Assembly: GCF_000519325.1 (NCBI RefSeq)
Contig: NZ_KI912613.1
Location: forward strand, 278,864-342,863
From: Patulibacter minatonensis DSM 18081
GTDB lineage: Bacteria > Actinomycetota > Thermoleophilia > Solirubrobacterales > Solirubrobacteraceae
Direction of reading: 5' to 3'
Length of the DNA: 64,000 nt
The notes beneath the pieces are model-generated. The model was not told the origin of the DNA and searched no databases. It was given only the letters and a program-made list of their open reading frames with translations. Below are positions 23,804-31,045 of the stretch, one piece after another. Numbering within the stretch: the stretch's first letter is position 1; every line of letters begins with the position of its first letter. A program made the translations under genes and the position numbers.

Positions 23804-23828
23804 ACAACCCGCCCGCGCTGCGCGTAGT
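23804..23828 (+). promoter_or_regulatory. Possible ECF-type promoter ACAACC-N13-CGTAGT
   Basis: An AAC-containing -35 and a CGT-containing -10, the core of ECF sigma promoters, lie just before the ECF sigma gene at 23835. Self-activation is typical for such operons. The AAC-to-CGT spacing (14 nt) is about two bases shorter than usual. Confidence 0.35.
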
Positions 23829-23834
23829 AGGTGC

Positions 23835-24407
23835 GTGTGGCGTGGAGACCAGGACCGCAGGTCCGACGAGGCGTTGCTCGCGGCGGCGGCCTCGGGCGAC
23901 GATCCCGACGCGTTCGGGGCGTTCTACCGCCGGCACGTGGAGGCGCTGCTGCGGTTCCTGCTGGCCCGCACGCGGAGACCGGAGATCGCGGCCGACGTGT
24001 GCGCCGAGACGTTCGCGCACGTGCTCGAGCGGCTCGACGCCTACGACCCGCGGCGCGGCGCCGCGCGGGGGTGGCTGTTCACGGTCTCCCGGAACCTCCT
24101 GATCGACGCCGCGCGCCGCGGGCAGGTCGAGGACCGTGCGCGCCGGCGGCTCGGGATCGAGCCGCGCGACCTCACGGACCGCGACCTCGCGACGATCGGC
24201 GGGCTGCTGGACGAGGGCGACGACGCCACGTCGCTGCTCGCCGACCTGCCGGCGGACCAGCGCGAGGCGCTGAAGGCCCGGATCGTCGAGGAGCGCGAGT
24301 ACCACGAGATCGCCGCGTCGCTGTCGGTGTCGGAGTCCGTGGTGCGCAAGCGCGTCAGCCGCGGGCTCTCGACGCTGCGCACCCAGCTCGGAGGAGGGAA
24401 CCGATGA
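23835..24407 (+). CDS. ECF-family RNA polymerase sigma factor
   Basis: 190 residues. Region 2: DDPDAFGAFYRRHVEALLRFLLARTRRPEIAADVCAETFAHVLERLDAYDPRRGAARGWLFTVSRNLLIDAARR (about 22-100). Region 4: LLADLPADQREALKARIVEEREYHEIAASLSVSESVVRKRVSRGLSTLRTQL, with the HTH at 160-180. No region 3, no C-terminal extension. The GTG at 23835 is used; the alternatives inside are later GTGs. It is the first of three overlapping genes (ATGA, then GTGA), so the next two are its likely anti-sigma and effector. A possible autoregulatory promoter lies directly upstream. Confidence 0.9.
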   Translation: MWRGDQDRRSDEALLAAAASGDDPDAFGAFYRRHVEALLRFLLARTRRPEIAADVCAETFAHVLERLDAYDPRRGAARGWLFTVSRNLLIDAARRGQVEDRARRRLGIEPRDLTDRDLATIGGLLDEGDDATSLLADLPADQREALKARIVEEREYHEIAASLSVSESVVRKRVSRGLSTLRTQLGGGNR

Positions 24408-25690
24408 CCGACTTCATCACCGGTCTGGAGCGCGACCTCGTCGCCGCGGCGGCCCGCCGGGCGGCCACGAACGGGCCGGCGCATGCCCCCGGGACAACGG
24501 GTGCTCCGGCGGGCGACGGCCGTCGGCGATCGTTCGGCCTGCCGCTGCGGACCGTGCTGGTGGCCCTCGTGATCGGCGGGACGACGGCCTCCGCGGGCGC
24601 GGCCGCCACGCTCGTCGCGCTCCGCGGCAGCGTCATCCCGGCGCCTTCGGCGGCCGACGTCCCCCGCGAGCAGACCCCCGTGCCCGACTCCGTGCGGGTG
24701 TCGGCGGTCCGGGCGCCCGACCCCGCGCCGGGCGTGCCGCCGTGGACCGTCCGCGTCGCCCGCAGCACCACCGGCTACGTCTGCAGCACGATCGGCCAGG
24801 TCTCGGGCGGGGTGTTCGGGCTCGTCGGCCTCGACGGCCGGTTCCGTCCCCTGGCGCCCGGCGTCACGAACTCGTGCGGCCAGGAGCAGCGGGACGCCGC
24901 GAGCCTGATCGGCGCACGGACCCTCGCCGCGCGCCGGGACGCCGACGCCCGGGTGGTCGTCAGCGGCGTGGCGGGCGACCGGCTCCGTCGGGTCGTCGTC
25001 AGCACCTCGCAGGGCAGGCGCACGGTCCCCCACGACGCGGGCGGCGCCTTCGTGACCGTCTACCGCGGGCATCCCGAGGACCTCGGCGCCGAGGCGACGC
25101 TGACCTTCGACGGCGGGCGGATCCAGCGGGTGCCGCTGGGGCGCGACCCGGCGGTCCTCCTCGACCCGCTCGGCGGGCCGGCCTGGCGGGCGCAGGCCGG
25201 GTCGACGGACGACGACGAGCGCAACTGCGTGTCGTTCGGCACCGTGCGTCGCGTGCCGGGCGGCCCGCAGAGCCCGCCCGCGTGCGGGCTGCTGGGTCCG
25301 GCGGGCGACCCGACGGCCCCGAGCACCGGCGTGTTCTTCGCGGTCCGGCGGCTGTCGGCGATCACGGTCCGACGCTCCCCGGAGCGCCGGCGGTTCACCG
25401 GCGACTGGCGTGGCGACCCGCCCCGCACCGCGGTGTGGGGCGGGATGGGCCGCGACGTCCGCTCGGTGGCGGTCCTCGGCGTGCCGGGGCGCTCCGCGCC
25501 GGTGCAGATCGTCCGGCCGCGCTCCGGCAGCGCGTTCCTCGGCGTCTTCCCGCCGACGGTCCGCCCGTCGAGCCTGCGCGTCCGCGTGACGCTGCGGGAC
25601 GGCACCGTCCGCACGTACCGGGGCGACACGAACCTCGTCGACCACCGCGTCCCGGTCCGACGCACCACGACTCCCGGAGGACGCCCGTGA
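24404..25690 (+). CDS. Single-pass membrane protein, putative anti-sigma factor
   Basis: 428 residues. A short cytosolic N-terminus (DFITGLERDLVAAAARRAA, helical and basic) is followed by one membrane helix (about 49-72) and a large outside domain. The outside part carries two related blocks. One begins APDPAPGVPPWTVRVARSTTGYVC and runs to VTNSC; the other begins DPLGGPAWRAQAGSTDDDERNCVS. The same DPxGGxPW...C pattern occurs twice in the next gene's product. The position right after an ECF sigma gene with a 4-bp ATGA overlap, and the one-helix topology, suggest an anti-sigma/sensor, though no ZAS zinc motif is seen. Family not recognised. Confidence 0.75.
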   Translation: MTDFITGLERDLVAAAARRAATNGPAHAPGTTGAPAGDGRRRSFGLPLRTVLVALVIGGTTASAGAAATLVALRGSVIPAPSAADVPREQTPVPDSVRVSAVRAPDPAPGVPPWTVRVARSTTGYVCSTIGQVSGGVFGLVGLDGRFRPLAPGVTNSCGQEQRDAASLIGARTLAARRDADARVVVSGVAGDRLRRVVVSTSQGRRTVPHDAGGAFVTVYRGHPEDLGAEATLTFDGGRIQRVPLGRDPAVLLDPLGGPAWRAQAGSTDDDERNCVSFGTVRRVPGGPQSPPACGLLGPAGDPTAPSTGVFFAVRRLSAITVRRSPERRRFTGDWRGDPPRTAVWGGMGRDVRSVAVLGVPGRSAPVQIVRPRSGSAFLGVFPPTVRPSSLRVRVTLRDGTVRTYRGDTNLVDHRVPVRRTTTPGGRP

Positions 25691-26973
25691 GCCCCCTCGT
25701 CCGACGCGTGGGCCTGCTCGCGCTCCTCCTCGGCGTCCTCGGCGGTGCCGTCGCCGCCGCGGCGATCCCCGGCGAGCGGACGGCGGCCGCGACGTCCGGG
25801 CGGGCGGGCGCGGGGCGCGAGATCCGGGTCGCCGCTGCCCGGCCACAACGGCACGGCTCGGCGGTCGTCGGCCTGCGCCGCACGGGACGCTTCGCGACCG
25901 CCGCCCGCGTCGACGATCCGGCGGGTGGCGCCCCGTGGGTCCTCCGCACGTTCCTCGCCGAGCGCTTCACCACGGTCCGGAGCGGCACGCACGTGGTCGG
26001 TCGCAACCGGTGCTTCCAGCTCGGCCGGCTCCACCGCGGGCGCTTCGGCTGGATCGACGGGCACGACGTCTTCCGGCCCGTGACCGCCGGATACCGCGGC
26101 GCGCCGATCGACTGCGGGTCCCGGCTCCCCGACCTCCACCGGGAGCCCGCGGTCCAGGCGTTCCACCCGCTGCGGACCGCGGCGGGGACGCAGCCGTCGC
26201 GGACGGGGACGGTGGTGTGGGGATCGGTCGGCGTCGACGGGCGCGCGCTCGACCTGCGGCTCGACGGGGAGTCGGTCCGGACGACGCGCGGCCGGTACGG
26301 CGGCCTGCTCTCCGTCCGCACGGACGACCCGGACGCCGCCACCCTGACCGGCAGCGTCCGGTACCCGACGGGTGGCCCCGTCCCGATCGGCGGTGGGCCC
26401 CGGCTGCCGGACCGCTTCCTCCGGGGGCTGAAGGCCCAGCCGGACCCCGACGCGGCGACGTTCGTCGCCGCCCGCGCCGCCGACCCCAACGGGGGCCTGC
26501 CCTTCGGTCTCGCCGCACGGCCGGCGACGGGCGGCGGCCACTGCGTCGCGTCCCAGCCCGGGCGGATCGTGCAGGACCGTGTCGGTCGGATCGACTTCGA
26601 GCTGGGGACCTTCACCGAGCAGCGGATCGGCCGCGAGAGCTGTCAGAGCATCGGCTACGTCGGACGGACCCACCCGATCGGCATCGGGTACGGCGGCGCC
26701 GACGAGGGCGGCGAGCCGTCGGCCGACCCCGCGCCCGGGCGCGTCGCCCGCCGCACGCTCCCCGGGATGGAGTACTTCGCCGGACAGCTGGCGCCGGACG
26801 TCCGGTCGTTGACCCTGAGCTCCCCCCGCGACGTCCGCACGCTGCTGCCGTCCTCGCCGGCGCACGCGTACCTCGTCGTCTACGACGGGACCATCGACAG
26901 CGGCACGATGCGGTTCTCGGCGCGGATGGCGGACGGCAGCTCGCACGAGGAGTCGGCGCCGCTCGGGTTCTGA
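25687..26973 (+). CDS. Secreted protein related to the preceding sensor domain
   Basis: 428 residues. A signal peptide (VRRVGLLALLLGVLGGAVAAAAIPGERTAAA) is followed by an exported region with two repeats of a DPxGGxPW block: VDDPAGGAPWVLRTF...NRCFQLG...IDCG (about 77-145) and ADPNGGLPFGLAARPATGGGHCVAS...IGRESC (about 262-320). These match the outside domain of the membrane protein encoded just upstream, so the two are paralogues or share a duplicated module. Six or so cysteines suggest disulfides. The GTG overlaps the previous stop by four bases (GTGA). It may be the ligand, competitor or processed partner of the sensor (inference). Confidence 0.8.
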   Translation: MSPLVRRVGLLALLLGVLGGAVAAAAIPGERTAAATSGRAGAGREIRVAAARPQRHGSAVVGLRRTGRFATAARVDDPAGGAPWVLRTFLAERFTTVRSGTHVVGRNRCFQLGRLHRGRFGWIDGHDVFRPVTAGYRGAPIDCGSRLPDLHREPAVQAFHPLRTAAGTQPSRTGTVVWGSVGVDGRALDLRLDGESVRTTRGRYGGLLSVRTDDPDAATLTGSVRYPTGGPVPIGGGPRLPDRFLRGLKAQPDPDAATFVAARAADPNGGLPFGLAARPATGGGHCVASQPGRIVQDRVGRIDFELGTFTEQRIGRESCQSIGYVGRTHPIGIGYGGADEGGEPSADPAPGRVARRTLPGMEYFAGQLAPDVRSLTLSSPRDVRTLLPSSPAHAYLVVYDGTIDSGTMRFSARMADGSSHEESAPLGF

Positions 26974-27006
26974 CCCGTCCCCACCGGGCCGACGTCGGCC
27001 GCCCCG

Positions 27007-27012
27007 TATGGT
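27007..27012 (+). promoter_or_regulatory. -10 box TATGGT, leaderless type
   Basis: TATGGT ends 7 nt before the ATG at 27020. The intervening CGGAGCG contains only a weak, too-close GGAG. Confidence 0.5.
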
Positions 27013-27019
27013 CGGAGCG

Positions 27020-27670
27020 ATGAAGGTCGAGATCTGGTCGGACGTCGCCTGCCCGTTCTGCTATATCGGGAAGCGGTCGTTCGAGGACGCCCTGGAGCGG
27101 TTCGAGCACGCGGACGACGTCGAGGTCACCTGGCGGAGCTTCCAGCTCGACCCGACGATGCCGCCGTCCGTCGAGGGCGGCCTCGACGCGCTGCTCGCGA
27201 AGAAGTACGGCAAGACGCCGGAGGAGGCCCGCGCGATGAACCAGCGGGTGGTCGAGATGGCCGCCGGCGTCGGGCTCGAGTATCGCCTGGACCGCGCGCA
27301 GCCGGGCAACACCCTGGACGCGCACCGGCTGCTGCACCTCGCCCGGGACCGCGGCGTGGGCGACGCCGTCAAGGAGCGCCTGCTTCGCGGCTACTTCGTA
27401 GAGGGCGAGCTGCTCTCCGACCACCCGACGCTCGTGCGGCTGGGCGCCGAGGCGGGGCTCGACGCCGACGAGGCCGAGCGCGTGCTCGCGGGCGACGCCT
27501 ACGCGACGACGGTGCAGGCCGAGGCGGCGGAGGCCCAGCAGCTCGGGCTGAACGGCGTGCCGGCCTTCGTGCTGGACCGCCGGCTCCTGGTCTCCGGCGC
27601 GCAGCCGCCCGAATCGCTCCTCGGCGCGCTGCAGCAGGCCTGGGAGGGCCGCGAGGTCGCGGCGGGCTGA
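27020..27670 (+). CDS. DsbA-family oxidoreductase (FrnE-like)
   Basis: 216 residues, no signal peptide, so cytosolic. Thioredoxin fold with an inserted helical domain. Active site CPFC at Cys11-Cys14 in SDVACPFCYIGK, cis-Pro loop in GLNGVPAFVLDRRLLVSGAQP near 174-190. These match the FrnE/2-hydroxychromene-2-carboxylate-isomerase-like DsbA branch, thought to act in thiol-disulfide exchange or glutathione/mycothiol-linked isomerisation. The start is ATG 27020 because the family begins MKVEIWSD. An in-frame ATG four codons earlier overlaps the -10 box and is unlikely. Confidence 0.93.
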   Translation: MKVEIWSDVACPFCYIGKRSFEDALERFEHADDVEVTWRSFQLDPTMPPSVEGGLDALLAKKYGKTPEEARAMNQRVVEMAAGVGLEYRLDRAQPGNTLDAHRLLHLARDRGVGDAVKERLLRGYFVEGELLSDHPTLVRLGAEAGLDADEAERVLAGDAYATTVQAEAAEAQQLGLNGVPAFVLDRRLLVSGAQPPESLLGALQQAWEGREVAAG

Positions 27671-27686
27671 CGGCGCCCGCGGTCGG

Positions 27687-28583
27687 TCACCGCGGCAGCG
27701 GCGGGGCGTCCAGGTAGCGGGCGCTCCGGCGGGCGTACGCCCTGGGCCGCTCCGCGTGGAGGCGCAGGCCGTGGGCGCGCGCGACGACGAGCAGCTCCGC
27801 GCGGCGCGCCTCCACGACGGGCAGCAGGGCGTCGGTGTCGCCGGCGACGTGCGCCACCGGGCCCGACGGGTCCCGCAACGCGACGTCGAGCGCGTCGAGG
27901 TCGTGGTCGGCGCCCAGCACCTTGGACAGCGCCCGGGCCTCCTCGGCCTGGGCGCCCAGCACCGTCGGCCAGACCGGCGACAGCAGCGCCTGCTGGTACC
28001 AGAGGTCCTTCACCCGCTTGCGCCAGTCGTGGAGGCGTTCGGCCGTCGGGTCCTCGTCGGCGGCGGCGAACGCGGCGTACCCGCGGGCGTAGGTTCGCGC
28101 GAGGCCCGCGGCCAGGGCGGTGCGGCCGTCGACGTCGAGCGCGCCGTCGGCGACGCGCGAGCGGATCTCCGCCACCGCCCGGACGGCGCCGTCGAGATCG
28201 TCGCCGCCGCCCGACGGGGCGTCGGCGACCAGCGCCTCGCGGAGCCGGTCGAGCGTCGCGGCGGGCACGTGGCCCGCGGCGGGGTCGCGCAGCGCGTCGA
28301 CGGTCTCGACGAGCGCGTCCGCCTCGCGCCGCCCGCCGAGCGACCGCGAGACGCTGCGCAGCGCGTCGGCCTCCTCGCGGTAGCGCGCCTTCGGCAGCCC
28401 CGGCTTCAGCAGCCGGACGAGCGACCGCGTCTTCTTCAGGTCCTTGCGGGCCTCGTGCACGGCGGTCGCGACGTCGTCCGAGCGCTCCCCGGAGAGCTCG
28501 CCCATCACCCGGTCGAGGCGCTCGAGCGCCACGGCGCGGACGGCCTCGGGGACGGGCGGGCGAAGGTCGATCCTGAAGCTCAT
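27687..28583 (-). CDS. CHAD domain protein
   Basis: 298 residues, cytosolic, almost entirely helical and rich in Arg, Ala and His. The CHAD signature is visible: VHEARKDLKKTRSLVRLLKPGL (about 43-64), YREEADALRSVSRSLGGRREADAL (about 68-91), ERLHDWRKRVKDLWYQQALLSPVW (about 180-203) and EARALSKVLGADHDLDALDVAL (about 213-234). CHAD domains bind polyphosphate through the conserved basic and His residues and locate to polyphosphate granules. There is no CYTH domain fused or adjacent. ATG 28583 has GGAG 4-5 nt upstream. It is convergent with the DsbA-like gene with only 16 bp between stops. Confidence 0.92.
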   Translation of the reverse strand: MSFRIDLRPPVPEAVRAVALERLDRVMGELSGERSDDVATAVHEARKDLKKTRSLVRLLKPGLPKARYREEADALRSVSRSLGGRREADALVETVDALRDPAAGHVPAATLDRLREALVADAPSGGGDDLDGAVRAVAEIRSRVADGALDVDGRTALAAGLARTYARGYAAFAAADEDPTAERLHDWRKRVKDLWYQQALLSPVWPTVLGAQAEEARALSKVLGADHDLDALDVALRDPSGPVAHVAGDTDALLPVVEARRAELLVVARAHGLRLHAERPRAYARRSARYLDAPPLPR

Positions 28584-28760
28584 GGGGTCTCCGGCGGCGG
28601 GATGCGTCGCCGCTACCCGGCGGACGGCCCCCGCAGCCGCCCGGATCCCGGGCGACGCAGGCCGGGCGGGACCGCCGCACGTGTCGCGATCCCGCCGCTC
28701 GAGACCGCCGGGCGGCCACGCCCGCCCCGACGACCGCTGGTGCGCCCGCGGCCCCGCGGG

Positions 28761-28766
28761 TACGGT
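28761..28766 (+). promoter_or_regulatory. -10 box TACGGT, leaderless type
   Basis: TACGGT ends 6 nt before the ATG at 28773; no Shine-Dalgarno is present. Confidence 0.5.
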
Positions 28767-28772
28767 GCCGAC

Positions 28773-29042
28773 ATGGCCAAGGTCAAGCTCCACCGGTGCA
28801 GCTACACGTTCCTGCACGTCAACCTCGACGCGTGCTGGGTCGTCCAGAAGGAGCTCGACGCCCAGGGCATCGACTACGAGATCGTCAAGCACGGCTTCGG
28901 CAAGGGCAAGCGCCCGAAGGTCGAGGAGCTGAGCGGCCAGAGCAAGCTGCCGGTCCTCGAGCTGGCCGACGGCGAGGTCTACCGCGCCGAGTCCAAGGAC
29001 ATGGCCGCGCGGGTCCGCGAGGGGAACCTGCCGACGGGGTGA
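28773..29042 (+). CDS. Small glutaredoxin/GST N-terminal-like protein
   Basis: 89 residues: a single thioredoxin-like beta-alpha-beta domain. VKLHRCSYTFLHVNLDACWVVQKELDAQGIDYEIVKHGFGKGKR gives the first strand, helix and second strand. SKLPVLELADGEVYRAESKDMAARV gives the cis-Pro loop and the strand-turn-helix that binds glutathione in GST N-domains. The CxxC of glutaredoxins is absent; a single Cys (residue 9) sits near the usual active-site position, and another (Cys21) lies in the first helix. Function unknown, possibly thiol binding. Start ATG 28773, leaderless type. Confidence 0.8.
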   Translation: MAKVKLHRCSYTFLHVNLDACWVVQKELDAQGIDYEIVKHGFGKGKRPKVEELSGQSKLPVLELADGEVYRAESKDMAARVREGNLPTG

Positions 29043-29116
29043 GCGTCGCGGCAGCCCCGGCCGGGTAGCGCTCGAGGGACCCCCACCCCGGCCACGCGCC
29101 GGGAGTCTGGAACCCC

Positions 29117-29923
29117 TTGAGCACCACCGCCTCCGCCGACACCCTGCCGTTCAAGCGCTCCGGCGCCGGCTCGCCGCTCCTGGCCATCCACGGTCTGGGC
29201 GGCGACCGCGACTCGTTCGACGCGATCCTCCCGGGCCTGACCGCCGAGCGCGACGTCATCAGCCCGGACCTGCCCGGGCACGGGGCCGCTCCCGAGCTCG
29301 TGGGCGACGTGACCATCGTCGCGATCGCCGACCGGCTCGAGGCGTTCATCGACGCCCACGGGCTCGACGGCGTCGATGTCGTCGGTTCGTCCCTCGGGGC
29401 CCGGCTCGCCCTCGAGCTCGCGCGGCGCAAGAAGGTCGGGACCACGGTCGCGCTCGACCCCGGCGGGTTCTGGAGCACCCGCGAGCGCAAGACGTTCGGC
29501 GTCTCCGTCGCCGCGTCGTACAAGCTCGTGATGGGGCTCCAGAAGGCGCTGCCCGTCCTGACCGGCAACCCGGTCACCCGGACGGCCCTGCTCGCGCAGT
29601 TCTCGGCGCGGCCGTGGGCGCTGCCCCAGGACCTCGTCCTGCAGGAGCTCCGGGCGTTCGCGGCCGCCCCCGGCTTCTCGAAGACGCTCGACGCGCTCTG
29701 GCACGGCCCGCTGCAGCAGGGGCTCGCGGCCGGCGAGGCCCGGGGGCCGATCCACCTCGTCTGGGGCCGTCAGGACCGCGTCACGTTCACGAGCCAGGCC
29801 CCGCGCGCGCAGCAGGCGTTCCCCGACGCCGACCTCACGTGGATCGAGAAGTGCGGCCACTTCCCGCACTGGGACCAGCCGGAGCAGACCATCCGGCTGA
29901 TCCTGGACCGCACCGGGGCGTAG
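29117..29923 (+). CDS. Alpha/beta-hydrolase
   Basis: 268 residues, cytosolic. Oxyanion-loop motif LAIHGLGGDRDSF near 23, nucleophile elbow DVVGSSLGARLAL (Ser near 95), acid in VWGRQDRVTF (Asp near 220) and catalytic His in IEKCGHFPHWDQPE (near 248): a complete Ser-Asp-His triad. The cap is helical (LVMGLQKALPVLTG, LVLQELRAFAAAPG). The substrate is not readable; esterase, lipase or haloalkane-like chemistry is possible. The start is a TTG (STTASADTLPFKR); a GGGAG lies about 12 nt upstream, rather far. No later start fits before the first strand. Confidence 0.88.
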   Translation: MSTTASADTLPFKRSGAGSPLLAIHGLGGDRDSFDAILPGLTAERDVISPDLPGHGAAPELVGDVTIVAIADRLEAFIDAHGLDGVDVVGSSLGARLALELARRKKVGTTVALDPGGFWSTRERKTFGVSVAASYKLVMGLQKALPVLTGNPVTRTALLAQFSARPWALPQDLVLQELRAFAAAPGFSKTLDALWHGPLQQGLAAGEARGPIHLVWGRQDRVTFTSQAPRAQQAFPDADLTWIEKCGHFPHWDQPEQTIRLILDRTGA

Positions 29924-29950
29924 GACGGCCACCGCCTCGGCCACCGGCAG

Positions 29951-29967
29951 GCCGGACGGCGTCCGGC
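29951..29967. terminator. Hairpin between convergent genes
   Basis: GCCGGAC (29951-29957), loop GGC, GTCCGGC (29961-29967), between the hydrolase stop and the acyltransferase stop. Confidence 0.55.
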
Positions 29968-29979
29968 GGGCCGCGGGGT

Positions 29980-30750
29980 TCAGCCCGTCGCGGTCTCGAG
30001 GTCCTCGTCGGTCGCGGGCGCGCCCTCGACGCGGGTCTTCCCGGCCTCCTCGGCGGCGCGCTCCTCCTGCGCCCGGCGGTACTTCGCCGCGGTCTTCCTG
30101 CGCCCCGGGATCGCGATCGGCGCCCGCTCGCGGATCTCCTCCACGACGCGGACCATGAACGCGCCGGGCTCCTCGCCCGCGGCGAGCTGCCCGTCGCGGG
30201 GCGGGAAGAACTCGACCCGGATGGTCGGCCGCAGCGGGAACCGGACGAGGTCGACCGTCCCGGTGACGCTCACGCTGACGACCGTCGCGGCGGGCACGGC
30301 CTGCGCCAGCCGCCCGGCCCCGCTGCGGGGACGCAGGTAGGCGCCGCGGGAGATCGTGCCCTCGGGGAAGACGCCGATGCAGGCGCCCGACGCGAGCTCG
30401 GTGATCGCGGTGTCGAGCGCGTGGGCGTCGCCCTGGCCGCGCCGGACGGGGATCTGGCCCATGCCGTTCATCACGAACGCCAGCGGCTTCGTCTTCCACA
30501 GCGTCGACTTCGCCAGCGCGCGGATCTGGCGGCGGGACTCGCCGGCCTTGCCGATCGCGACCGGGTCCCAGTTGCTGTCGTGGTTGCCGATGAGGAGGAC
30601 GGGCCCCTCGAGCGGCAGGTGCTCGGTCCCCGCGACCTCGAGGCGCCCCCAGTGCTTCACGACGCCGCCGGCGATCGCCATCACCAGCGCGTACATCGGG
30701 GTCATCCGCTCGGTGCGGGTCGCGGTCGGCGGGACGTCGGCAGCAGCCAC
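29980..30750 (-). CDS. 1-acylglycerol-3-phosphate acyltransferase-like protein
   Basis: 256 residues. PlsC-type acyltransferase: block I NHDSNWDP (His-x4-Asp near 56-61), block III FPEGTISRG near 128 and VPAATVVSVSV as block IV. An N-terminal hydrophobic stretch (MYALVMAIAGGVVKHWG) likely contacts the membrane. It would acylate a (lyso)phospholipid precursor at the inner membrane face. The C-terminus is a charged Lys/Glu-rich tail (about 210-256). The GTG at 30750 is used; an ATG at 30705 is a reasonable alternative because it starts right before the hydrophobic stretch. Neither has a clear ribosome site. Confidence 0.88.
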   Translation of the reverse strand: MAAADVPPTATRTERMTPMYALVMAIAGGVVKHWGRLEVAGTEHLPLEGPVLLIGNHDSNWDPVAIGKAGESRRQIRALAKSTLWKTKPLAFVMNGMGQIPVRRGQGDAHALDTAITELASGACIGVFPEGTISRGAYLRPRSGAGRLAQAVPAATVVSVSVTGTVDLVRFPLRPTIRVEFFPPRDGQLAAGEEPGAFMVRVVEEIRERAPIAIPGRRKTAAKYRRAQEERAAEEAGKTRVEGAPATDEDLETATG

Positions 30751-30844
30751 GGGGCCATCATCGCAGCGGTGGGCGGCCCGGGTGGCGGGCGCGTGTCCCG
30801 ACCGCCCGCGAGGTGCACGCGGTCGTCGCGCTCCGACTGCTCGT

Positions 30845-30896
30845 GAGGTGAACGGTGTTGCGGCGTCTCGACCTCCGAGAGGTGAACGGTGTTGCG
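30845..30896. repeat. Two perfect 18-bp direct repeats, 34 bp apart
   Basis: GAGGTGAACGGTGTTGCG occurs at 30845-30862 and 30879-30896, followed in both by GCGTCTC-like sequence. A degenerate third copy starts near 30810. They end 46 bp before a consensus promoter, a natural place for activator binding sites. Confidence 0.8.
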
Positions 30897-30942
30897 TCTC
30901 CGCGACCGTCGGTTTCCGACATGTGACCTAGGTGATACCCCC

Positions 30943-30971
30943 TTGACACGAATGGCGCGAGTGGTCAGATT
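30943..30971 (+). promoter_or_regulatory. Promoter TTGACA-N17-CAGATT
   Basis: A perfect -35 hexamer (30943-30948), an ideal 17-bp spacer and CAGATT (30966-30971) lie about 75 bp before the GTG at 31046. It is the best sigma-70-type match on the plus strand in this window. Confidence 0.75.
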
Positions 30972-31045
30972 GGGCGCCTTCGAGGCCTTACCGCGTCCCC
31001 GGCGGTGTGCGCAACGACCATCAACGCGTATACGAGGGAGCACCA

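Noticed and set aside
30751-30942. tRNA or small RNA gene in the gap before the giant gene
   Set aside because: No cloverleaf found; the content is explained by direct repeats and the promoter.
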